Source: Branchiostoma floridae
Taxonomy: Eukaryota; Chordata; Leptocardii; Amphioxiformes; Branchiostomatidae
Length of the DNA: 50,666 nt
Reading direction: 5' to 3'
Assembly (NCBI RefSeq): GCF_000003815.2
Contig: NC_049996.1
Coordinates: 10,514,875 to 10,565,540, forward strand
Made by a program: the position numbers and the translations under genes. Below, one piece after another: positions 32,547 to 42,500 of this stretch (position 1 is its first letter; every line of letters starts with the position of its first letter). The notes under the pieces are model-generated. The model was not told where the DNA came from and did not search any database. It saw only the letters and a program-made list of their open reading frames with translations.

Positions 32547-32653
32547 AATCTCCAGGCAGATTTACCAGTGGCATAAAAGGCTAGCCAAAGAGCGTAGCTT
32601 GTCAAAGGCGGCCAGCTGACTCCTTATGCCACTGGTAAATCTGTCTGGAGATC
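32547..32653. mobile_element. Hairpin MITE, family CTCCAAGCAGAT, copy C
   Basis: AATCTCCAGGCAGATTTACC and its near-complement GGTAAATCTGTCTGGAGAT enclose a loop that also contains pairing CAGTGGCATAA/TTATGCCACTG. It begins about 60 bases after the exon pseudogene. Confidence 0.9.
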
Positions 32654-32839
32654 AGCAAGATCAAGCTAAGACTCTAAAATATTGGGTATTCCTGCACTAT
32701 CTATGCAATGTACAAACTATATAACGTACTACCTCCGCTTTATCTATTCTATCTATGTAAGTTTCGATACAGTGTAACCTGTGAGCTAGGAAGACTAAAT
32801 ACCAGTTTAACGTTACTGGCAATATTCCACTTTTATGGT

Positions 32840-33240
32840 GATCCAAGCTTCCAATGTCGGCGTCCGTTGATATGGTTCATGATGATGAAGAAAGCCACAC
32901 ATATCCTCATTCTCACATACATGTACATACAAGCATGCACACACACACATTGAGTCATACATGCATACAACCTGCATTTGATAAATACGCATTCCTGCAT
33001 ATATACATGTAGAAGCAAGCTTACACACGTCATACAAACCATGCATACATTCACAACATATACAAGCAGACACACATTCAAGTATACGCACTTACAGACA
33101 AGTTGGGAATCCTGCAGAAGGTCAGGAACGAATAGCCTCAGGTGATCCCACCCTTCCAGTGTCGGCGTCCGGCGGTAAGGTTCTTGAGGATGAAGACAGT
33201 CATACACACACTCATTCTTGCATTCATTCATTCATGCATC
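32840..33240. repeat. Duplicated unit plus CA/CATA-rich simple sequence
   Basis: TTCCAATGTCGGCGTCCG at about 32848 recurs as TTCCAGTGTCGGCGTCCG at about 33151, each followed by GGTTC(A/T)TGA.GATGAAGA and a CA-rich tract. The unit spacing is about 300 bp. Open reverse frames full of Cys and Val in this part are low-complexity artefacts. Confidence 0.75.
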
Positions 33241-33549
33241 CAACTAATAAGTACAAATGCAAGCTCGGGTTCAACTTGTTTCTTCATTATCAATGATTGT
33301 CGACAATATGCTTCAGGGGCTGCAAAACATACAGCAATGTTGCCTTGACATTTCTGACCAATCTCGAAATTTACATACAGTATTACAATAGTTCACAATA
33401 TCAGTAACTCTAAAACTTAAACAATGTGTTACCTAGCTATACAAATACAATATTTCTCTATGCTCAAACATTTCGCCATGCACAGAACCCTCGTTTTTAT
33501 AAATAAAGAAAAATATTTTTTGGGCAGTTCCAAAGGCTTAGGTTTAGGT

Positions 33550-33640
33550 GTAAATGCTGAGTGGGTTAGTGTTAGTGCTAGTGTTAGTGCTATGAAATGT
33601 TAATGTTGGTGTTAGTGTTAGCACCAACCTTTACCTAAGC
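33550..33640 (+). repeat. GTTAGT-rich simple repeat
   Basis: GTTAGTGCTAGTGTTAGTGC and related words, six-base periodicity. Confidence 0.8.
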
Positions 33641-33710
33641 CTTTTAGAGCAATTTCTTAAAAACTACCAAACAAATTTCTGTGAAACTTCTGTGCATGAG
33701 ACTCTAAGCT

Positions 33711-33855
33711 ACAATAGTCTTAACTACAATAGTCTTAACTACAATAGTCTAAGCTACAACGGCCTAAGCTACAATAGTCTAAACTACAATAATCTAAGCT
33801 ACAATACAGCTACATCTTAATAATCTATTAGCTACATCAGTCTAAGCTACACTGC
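33711..33855 (+). repeat. 15-bp tandem repeat CTACAATAGTCTTAA
   Basis: About eight copies, variable in the last five bases (CTTAA, CTAAG, CTAAA) and partly truncated toward the right end. Confidence 0.88.
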
Positions 33856-34237
33856 CTGGAGTTCCTCACAGCGACCGTTGATCTGCCGCACATCCTGCGC
33901 ATCCTGCCCATCAGCCAGAAGTTGTCCTCTCCGTCTTAGACTGGAGCGGAAGAGCCAAAGTTGTCTTCTCCTTCCCAGGCTGGAACCGAGGTCTGCATAT
34001 GTCTGGTTAAGGATCATTCATGTGCAAAAGGTATGTACTGAGAAACGGTTCTATCTTATCTTCCAACAAAAGGAACAGATACATTTAGACAGACAATTTA
34101 TAGATTCAGCACACACATCTCCATCCCGCAAGAAAAGTAACAGACGGGCAGACAGATTGACCTAGAGAAAAGTACACATGCATGCACGCACCCCCAAAGA
34201 AAGAAAAACAACAGAAACACAGACAGACGGACGGATG

Positions 34238-34430
34238 AACAGATTGACCTGCTGAGAAAAGGCAAAACTACACATATCTCCATTCTGAAAGAAAAACACA
34301 GAAAGACAGACAGACAGACAGATTGACCTGTAGAGAAAGGGCAAAACTACACATATCTCCATTCTGAAAGAAAAACACAGAAAGACAGACAGACAAATTG
34401 ACCTGTAGAGAAAATCTTCCAATAAGATTC
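34238..34430 (+). repeat. Tandem unit of about 77 bp with GACA tracts
   Basis: GATTGACCTG at about 34242, 34320 and 34396 (the last as AATTGACCTG) is followed each time by TAGAGAAA or TGAGAAAA, and in two copies by GGCAAAACTACACATATCTC, with a (GACA)n tract between. Ends at the assembly gap. Confidence 0.85.
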
Positions 34431-34437
34431 ACTAATC

Positions 34438-34537
34438 NNNNNNNNNNNNNNNNNNNNNNNNNNNNNNNNNNNNNNNNNNNNNNNNNNNNNNNNNNNNNNN
34501 NNNNNNNNNNNNNNNNNNNNNNNNNNNNNNNNNNNNN
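34438..34537. other. Assembly gap (100 N)
   Basis: Exactly 100 unknown bases, the usual placeholder for a gap of unknown size. Confidence 1.
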
Positions 34538-34754
34538 GCGCCAACGGTGTCAAAAGAAGAAAAATCGTCGCGAGGAAAGAAAACGCGGAGAGTGATAAAA
34601 GAAACCGCGCGAGAGGAAATAAACTACACCCGTCAGAGGGAAAACAAAAGAGGGCGCGAGAGGAAAAACGGGCATTTGGTGATGGATGGGAGTAAATGCT
34701 TAAACAACGTTACTGATGACTTGGATATCATAGATTACCTCTGACAGCATCTCT

Positions 34755-34865
34755 CTGTGTGTGTGTTTGTTTGTATGTATATTTGTATGTATGTGCGTAT
34801 GTATCATGTACGTGTGTGTGCGTATGTGTGTGCACGTGTGTGTGTATGTGCGTGTGTACAATGTA
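34755..34865. repeat. TG/TATG-rich simple repeat
   Basis: Interrupted (GT)n and (TATG)n words. Confidence 0.85.
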
Positions 34866-35140
34866 TTTCGTGACTAGTTATTATGACCGGCCGTGCATGA
34901 TGAGTGCTTGTGTACACTGTGTTCATTTGAACGCATAAGTAAAATTGTTAAACAGAATCGCTACCCCAGCATTGCACATGTACATTTGCCAGTCTAAGTA
35001 TACTACGTAGACATCACTTCATTCAATAGAATTGTATTCATATCGAATAAACAATAATTTTCTCTAATCATTTGACAGAAAGTTATTACCGAGAGTCTTG
35101 TCATATATGCATATAAGGTACTTGCTCTTGCTCTCTTTCC

Positions 35141-35143
<3 letters not shown>

Positions 35144-35229
<86 letters not shown>
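35144..35229. repeat. (CA)n microsatellite
   Basis: About 43 CA units with one CATA interruption. Alternating purine-pyrimidine sequence of this length is prone to length change. Confidence 0.97.
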
Positions 35230-35232
<3 letters not shown>

Positions 35233-35309
35233 CAAACAAACAAACACGCATACACTCAATAACAATGGCGATGGCATGCTCTCACATAAAGTAATCTTGC
35301 CACGATTTT

Positions 35310-35640
35310 CTCTCCCGTAAAGTATCCATTCTCCCAAGCACCGTTACACGATATTTCCTCTCCCACAAAGTATTTTCTCTCGCGCTAGATATTTTCTGTA
35401 GAGGAGAAAATATCTTGCGCAAGATAAAATATTTTGCGGGATGGAAAATATCTTACGTGAGAGATAATACTTTGCGGGAAAGTAATATCTTGCGAGAGGG
35501 AAAATATCTTTCGCGAAAGAAAATATTTTGCAGAAGAGAATAGAGATCTTACGCGAGAGATGATACTTTGCGCGAGGGAAAATATCTTGCGTGAGAGAAA
35601 ATACCTTGCGGGAGAAAACAAATCTTATGTGAGAGAAAAC
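35310..35640. repeat. Degenerate repeat around GAGAGAAAATATCTTGCG
   Basis: About twelve variants of a word of 18-25 bases, GAGGGAAAATATCTTGCGTG. Left of 35400 the complement form (CTCTCGCGCTAGATATTTTC) is seen, so the block has an inverted arrangement. Confidence 0.82.
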
Positions 35641-36279
35641 ACCGACTATTTTGCAGACAGTCGTCTAAGCCTACACAAACACCATTTAAGAACTGTGTAT
35701 CTGGATGATTAAGAAGTATAGCAAAGTGTGATCTTGATGTGGGTAAAATGGTGCTTTAATTAACATTTGAAGGATAATGCATGAAACACAGTTCCATGTG
35801 TCTAGTATGTTATAGATATGCATCGCATCATACATCGCAAATCATGATTGTTGCGGTTACAACTGAGCAAGAAAGTCCAGCCTTTCCTCAGCCGGGAATG
35901 AATGAGAATTTAAATCAACAGATGTTGTCCTAAACGTCTACAGGTGCCTTATTACGATTGGCATGTCAATAGGGCAAACAATTCTTATTGAATGGGGCAT
36001 CCTGCCAAAAGGCTGGACCTATTTCGATAAGAAATAGTACGTGTGTTTTAATATGGCTCGCAATTAAATTATCACCTAACTTTACCCACCACAGGCATTG
36101 ATTTTACAACAACAACATTTTATTCATGTCATTATGATAATGCAGTTTCATCTCGCTCACGTTCTTCTTTCGCCTGACGTGCCTGATTATTATTCCTATC
36201 CCCCTGGCGTTTATTTCCTCCCGCCCAGGATTTGTCCTCGCTCGCAGCAAGTCAGCCAGCGCGAGCGAGAAGTAAAAAC

Positions 36280-36690
36280 ACCACATGCAAACGCGAGAAA
36301 TCACTTTACCGAAATCAAGACCCAGAAGTAAGATAGACCTCACACTCGCATTGCATATTTTAGGATTTGTATTTAGTACAAACAAACGTTTTTCTTCCCA
36401 GTTTGCACCCATCGATCCCTTTTCGCGGCGTTGTCTTTCGCGTGTGCCTGTGATTTTGTTTCCTCTCTCTCGGCGGAAACGATGATGATGATTTTTCCTC
36501 TCTCTCGGCGAAAACGATGATGATGATTTTTCCTCTCTCTCGGCGAAAACGATGATGATGATTTTTCCTCTCTCTCGGCGAAAACGATGATGATGATTTG
36601 CGAGCGAGGAAAAAAACCGCATGCAAGCGCGAGAGAACAATTCACCGCGGGGGAAAGAAAATCGCATGCAAACGCGAGAGGTGATACTGA
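36280..36690. repeat. GCATGCAAACGCGAGAG repeats and a 35-bp tandem block
   Basis: CATGCAAACGCGAGA occurs at about 36284, 36620 (GCATGCAAGCGCGAGAG) and 36664. Between, 36461-36600 is a four-copy tandem repeat, unit 35 bp (TCCTCTCTCTCGGCGAAAAC followed by GATGATGATGATTTT); successive starts are 36461, 36496, 36531 and 36566. Open reverse frames reading EREEKSSSSFS repeats are artefacts of this block. Confidence 0.9.
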
Positions 36691-36954
36691 CCGTTGACGT
36701 CACGCCCCCTCAGACGTGAACAGGATTGCTTCAGCCACTGGTCTGCTACAACATGCAACACTCAGGTATAAGAGTCTGTTTATATAGGCCTTACAACTAC
36801 ATGTGACCTGCACTATGAGACATAAATTTGCCACAAAATAACCGAGTCATGAAGAAGATTTGTTGGTTGTTTGGTAGCCGTAATAGGCGTAAATAAAGTA
36901 GGGAGGCGTGCGAGGGTAGGGCGTCCCTTCGCCCCCCTCCCACTCAGATATTAT

Positions 36955-37047
36955 ACAGTAGAAGCCAGTTAATTGCCCAACGGATTAACACATACTTCTG
37001 TTAGGCAGTGCAACAGGCAGTACAATTAAGCGGCTTCTACTGTGTAC
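36955..37047. mobile_element. Short inverted-repeat element, ends TACAGTAGAAGCC
   Basis: TACAGTAGAAGCCAGTTAAT at the left and ATTAAGCGGCTTCTACTGTG at the right pair over about 20 bases; total length about 90 bp. The same end sequence occurs at 37209, at 48440-48462 and at 24663-24690. CAGTAGA-type ends suggest a pogo/Tigger-like Tc1/mariner relative (inference). Confidence 0.72.
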
Positions 37048-37206
37048 TAGTACTTTTAGGAAGGGCATGGCATTGGCGCAAAATACAGGGAACCCAGCAT
37101 CTATAGAGTCACAGTCACAGTCACAGTCTAGCAAAATAATTGTTCACTGTATTATAGCAAATGATAGAAATTCCCTCTTCCATATAAAACAGGTTCCAAG
37201 TTTTGG

Positions 37207-37685
37207 ATACAGTAGAAGCAGCTTAATTTCACGGCCTATTCACTACAAGGTGCATAAATGTGAAAATTATGTGAATTTAGTGCACGATGCCAAGAAAATG
37301 TGATTTAATGTGACTTCCTTTGGAAAAATGTGAAACCCAAAATGTGATTTATTTTCAAAATGTGAATCGTCAAATGTTATTCTATGTGAATTAATCTGAC
37401 CCTTCGAAAAATGTGAATCGATTATGTGAAATCGCACAACCCAAAAACGTGACCAAAAAAATGTGAATGTGAAATGTGACAAAATGTGAAGGGATGTGAA
37501 ACGGTTTTACTCCGCAAACTGGACGGAGGCGAATGTGAAATTATGTGAAGTTGAAATCACATTTTTTCACATGACAGATCAAAATGTTATTTTCTGTGAA
37601 AGTGTTTCACATAATGTCACATTAGCCGGTGTCCTAGCTAAGAATGTGATTATATGTGAAAAAGTTACAACATGTAACAGATAAG
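37207..37685 (+). repeat. ATGTGA word element, copy 1
   Basis: Starts TACAGTAGAAGCAGCTTAAT, then CACTACAAGGTGCATAAATG, and then more than 25 occurrences of TGTGA in a non-periodic string (AATGTGAAA, ATTATGTGAA, AATGTGATTT), with the complement TCACAT beginning to appear after 37555. Homologous to the reverse complement of 47700-48462. No open frame with a family pattern. Confidence 0.85.
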
Positions 37686-38111
37686 TTTCCACGTGTTTCA
37701 AAAATATGCATTCAGCATGCAAACACTTCTCAAAGATTTTAAGTATGTATTCCATACATGCTTGTCTTGTCATAAACCACTTCGTACGCGGTCAAGACAA
37801 AGGCTGTCTTTTTTTTAATTCCACGTCGCTCATGTATGGGTTAAATATTTGTGGACTGTTCTCCAAAATATGCGTTGTAAGCGATACAAAGCTTGCGCAA
37901 AGTTATTCTACTGTTTAGTCAAAATAAAAAGTGTGAAAAACTCCCCCTCCCCTCGAGTGCCGCTACTATTCTGCCGATTAACTAATTTACAAGTGAAAGC
38001 ACCGAATTCATTCACATATATGGTTTGACGGCTACGCCCCACTCCTCCTTTATGTACCACCTAAGAGTTAAGAAGATTCAGGAGTTTGTGATCTGTTAGT
38101 TTAAACATATC

Positions 38112-38427
38112 NNNNNNNNNNNNNNNNNNNNNNNNNNNNNNNNNNNNNNNNNNNNNNNNNNNNNNNNNNNNNNNNNNNNNNNNNNNNNNNNNNNNNNNNN
38201 NNNNNNNNNNNNNNNNNNNNNNNNNNNNNNNNNNNNNNNNNNNNNNNNNNNNNNNNNNNNNNNNNNNNNNNNNNNNNNNNNNNNNNNNNNNNNNNNNNNN
38301 NNNNNNNNNNNNNNNNNNNNNNNNNNNNNNNNNNNNNNNNNNNNNNNNNNNNNNNNNNNNNNNNNNNNNNNNNNNNNNNNNNNNNNNNNNNNNNNNNNNN
38401 NNNNNNNNNNNNNNNNNNNNNNNNNNN
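38112..38427. other. Assembly gap (316 N)
   Basis: Unknown bases. Confidence 1.
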
Positions 38428-39400
38428 CTGGAGTTTATAAAAGATTCTCGTATGTATCTGACATGGACATGCTAATTGCCTCCTGTAGAGGCTTAGAGAA
38501 ATATGCTTAGCATACTCCTATAAAGTATAAAAGACAAAACAAGGGGCTAATTGGACAACATAAAAGGGATAAGATTCATTGTTGTTCGTACAAAATATAC
38601 AGGTGTTTACTTTGCACATCGGCTGGGCTTTTGTACTGCCACCCATAAGACTTACTTGTATATGTACATATAGATAATTTGACGATGTCAACATTGAAGT
38701 GCAAAATGCTTGAAGGCTTACTGATTCGAGGAGACTCGTTTTACCACTCAGAGGTCACAATCCAAATTATATGAAATCATATTTACAAATCTTCACTCTA
38801 TGTATAGTATTTCATTTTACAGTGCTTATACAACAGGATACATTTATAAGCCCGTATAGTGAAGCGACGACTATTTCCGGCATCTATACAATCATTGTCA
38901 AATCATCATCTAAACAACGCAAGATGCCAACAGGACACGACCAATATGTCATAATATGTCAAAGGGAGTCTATAGCAAATGATTATAGAACTTACGTACA
39001 AAAGACAGGACAGGGTTTACCCAAATTTTTCAACCTCCTTGCCCAAACACATCTCATCTGACTTGTACAAAGTCTGGCTTCACTTGACTGCAGACTGGGA
39101 TGTGTATTGGGCACTACGAACACGGAATGGTTACAAACGGAAATTTTTGGTTACAATTCTGGGGCAATTTAGTTAGTTTAGATTGACCCTTTTGGCGACA
39201 TTTTTCGTTTATGGACCCTGGCCAAGATTTATAAACGTGGAAAGGCGAAGATTTCTGGGATAACGGCGAAAAATCCGGTTTATGGTCCCTCCGGGCGGTC
39301 TAATGCGCGCGGTCAAAATGCGTTTCACACCTACATTCTTTCCCTCTCGCCCATAATCCCCATTGTTTTCTCATTAGGGAGACGAATCTATGCCCCAGCT
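38428..39400. other. No recognisable gene
   Basis: AT-rich; one open frame of 96 codons (38771-39061, +) has no family signature and no splice support. I do not consider it a gene. Confidence 0.4.
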
Positions 39401-39414
39401 GTTTTTTGACGATT

Positions 39415-39538
39415 TGTTAGTCGCTTTTATAAAAGCTCCTTGCTTTTATCGGGCTTTCTATTTTGTCATTTTTCTTGAACTCTGCCAGCCAATACAAGAT
39501 ACAATACAAAATAGAAAGCTCGCTTTAAAACGACTAAA
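39415..39538. repeat. Imperfect hairpin
   Basis: TAGTCGCTTTTATAAAAGC ... GGGCTTTCTATTTTGT pairs with ACAAAATAGAAAGCTCGCTT ... AAAACGACTA; the left arm has about 18 extra bases. Lies directly before the satellite array. Confidence 0.75.
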
Positions 39539-39589
39539 AAAACGTAAAAAAAAGCCAGAGCCTAACTTCTGCTTGGAGAAAATATCAGG

Positions 39590-42500
39590 TCTACATGGAA
39601 ACACTTAAAAACTTTGTGGGCAACCTTCCTGTTTGAACGTTCTTTTAGAGCTGTACAAGATACCCGTAGGTAATAGTGCTAGACCAGAATCCTATATATC
39701 TTATAATCTTAAAACAGGACTTGTCAATTATCTACAGCATTCTTAACTTTAGAAAACAACAAGATTCCATCCATTTTCCCGTCGGCCACGGTTTAGGATA
39801 AAGTCTATTAGGCTTGCATTGAAATACTCCAAATTGCGTAGTCAACATTTCTGTTTGGGCGCCCCTTCAAAGCTGTACAAGTTACCCGTAGGTAATAATG
39901 CTAGACCAGAATCCGATATATCTTGTAATCTTAAAACAGGTATTTTTAGTGTTTTGCAACATTCCTTGCTTTAGAAAACAACACGAATCCATCCATTTTC
40001 CCGTCGGACACAATTTAGGGTAAAGTCTATAAGTTCTGCATTGAAACACACCAATATGCGTGGTAAGCATTCTTGTTCGGGCGTGATTATAAAGCTGTAC
40101 AAGTTACCCGTAGGTATTAATAATGCTAGACCAGAATCCTACGTGTCTTACAATCTTAAAGCAGGATTTGTCAATGTTCTACCGCATTCCTAACTTAAGA
40201 AAACAACAAGAATCTATCCATTTTCCCGTCGGCCACAGTTTAGGGTAAAGTCTATCAGGCTTGCATTGGAACAGTCCAAAATGCTTGGTCAACATTCCTG
40301 TTTGGGCGTCCCTTCAAAGCTGTACAAGTTACCCGTAGGCAATAATGCTAGACCAGAATCCTATATATCTTGTAATCTTAAAACCGGTATTTTCAGTGTT
40401 TTGCAACATTCCTTACTTTAAAAAACAACAAGAATCCATTCATTTTCCTGTCGGTCACAGTTTAGGGTAAAGTCTATCAGGCCTGCATTGAAACACTTCA
40501 AAAGGCGTGGTCAACATTCCTGTTTGGGCGTCCCTTCGAAGCTGTACAAGTTACCGGAAGGTAATGATAATAGACCAGAATCCTATATATCTTGTAATCT
40601 TAAAACAGGTCTTTTCAGTGTTTTACAACATTCCTTACTTTAGAAAACAACAAGAATCTATCCATTTTCCCGTCGGCCACAGTTTAGGGTAAAGTCTATC
40701 AGGCTTGCATTGGAACAGTCCAAAATGCTTGCTCAACATTCCTGTTTGGGCGTCCCTTCAAAGCTGTACAAGTTACCCGTAGGCAATAATGATAGACCAG
40801 AATCCTATATATCTTGTAATCTTCAAACAGTCTTTTCAGTGTTNNNNNNNNNNNNNNNNNNNNNNNNNNNNNNNNNNNNNNNNNNNNNNNNNNNNNNNNN
40901 NNNNNNNNNNNNNNNNNNNNNNNNNNNNNNNNNNNNNNNNNNNNNNNNNNNNNNNNNNNNNNNNNNNNNNNNNNNNNNNNNNNNNNNNNNNNNNNNNNNN
41001 NNNNNNNNNNNNNNNNNNNNNNNNNNNNNNNNNNNNNNNNNNNNNNNNNNNNNNNNNNNNNNNNNNNNNNNNNNNNNNNNNNNNNNNNNNNNNNNNNNNN
41101 NNNNNNNNNNNNNNNNNNNNNNNNNNNNNNNNNNNNNNNNNNNNNNNNNNNNNNNNNNNNNNNNNNNNNNNNNNNNNNNNNNNNNNNNNNNNNNNNNNNN
41201 NNNNNNNNNNNNNNNNNNNNNNNNNNNNNNNNNNNNNNNNNNNNNNNNNNNNNNNNNNNNNNNNNNNNNNNNNNNNNNNNNNNNNNNNNNNNNNNNNNNN
41301 NNNNNNNNNNNNNNNNNNNNNNNNNNNNNNNNNNNNNNNNNNNNNNNNNNNNNNNNNNNNNNNNNNNNNNNNNNNNNNNNNNNNNNNNNNNNNNNNNNNN
41401 NNNNNNNNNNNNNNNNNNNNNNNNNNNNNNNNNNNNNNNNNNNNNNNNNNNNNNNNNNNNNNNNNNNNNNNNNNNNNNNNNNNNNNNNNNNNNNNNNNNN
41501 NNNNNNNNNNNNNNNNNNNNNNNNNNNNNNNNNNNNNNNNNNNNNNNNNNNNNNNNNNNNNNNNNNNNNNNNNNNNNNNNNNNNNNNNNNNNNNNTAGTC
41601 CTGCATTGAAAAACTTCCAATTTTGTGGTCAAATATTCATGTTTGGGCGTCCTTTTAAATCTGTTCAAGTTACCCGTAGGTATTTATAATGCTAGACCAG
41701 AATCCTACACGTCTTTAATCTTAAAACAGGACTTGTCAATGTTCTACCGCATTCCTAACTTAAGAAAACAACAAGAATCCATCCATTTTCCCGTCGGACA
41801 CAATTTAGGGTAAAGTCTATCAGGCCTGCATTAGAAAACTGCGAAATGCGTGGTCAACATTTCTGTTTGGGTGTCCCTTCAAAGCTGTACAAGTTACCCG
41901 TAGTTAATAATGATAGACCAGAATCCTAAATACCTTATAACAGCAAAACAGGACTTTTCAATGCTCTACAGCATTCCTAACGTTAGAAAAGGACAAGATT
42001 CCATCCATTTTCCCGTCGGCCACGGTTTAGGGTAAAGTCTATTAGGCTTGCTTTGAAATACTCCAAATTGCGTAGTCAACATTTCTGTTTGGGCGTCCCT
42101 TCAAAGCTGTACAAGTTACCCGTAGGTAATAATGCTAGACCAGAATCCGATATATCTTGTAATCTTAAAACAGGTATTTTTAGTGTTTTGCAACATTCCT
42201 TGCTTTAGAAAACAACAAGAATCCATCCATTTTCCCGTCGGACACAATTTAGGGTAAAGTCTATTAGTTCTGCATTGAAACACTCCAAAATGCGTGGTCA
42301 ACATTCTTGTTCGGGCGTGATTATAAAGCTGTACAAGTTACCCGTAGGTATTAATAATGCTAGACCAGAATCCTATGTGTCTTACAATCTTAAAACAGGA
42401 TTTGTCAATGTTCTACCGCATTCCTAACTTAAGAAAACAACAAGAAACTATCCATTTTCCCGTCGGCCACAGTTTAGGGTAAAGTCTATCAGGCCTGCAT

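Noticed and set aside
35003-35337. Cys/Val-rich - strand frames
   Set aside because: Translation of the (CA)n microsatellite.
36104-36703. Open - strand frame of 199 codons with EREEKSSSSFS repeats
   Set aside because: Created by the 35-bp tandem block; composition and repeat pattern are those of the DNA repeat, with no domain.
36104-36720. CRISPR-like array
   Set aside because: The 35-bp units have no unique spacers between them and the source is a eukaryotic genome.
39415-39608. Open frame MPQLFFDDLL... (72 codons, +)
   Set aside because: It coincides with a hairpin and ends in a lysine-rich A-tract; no family signature.
40710-41668. Open frames of 250-300 codons
   Set aside because: They span the 752-base gap; almost all residues are unknown.
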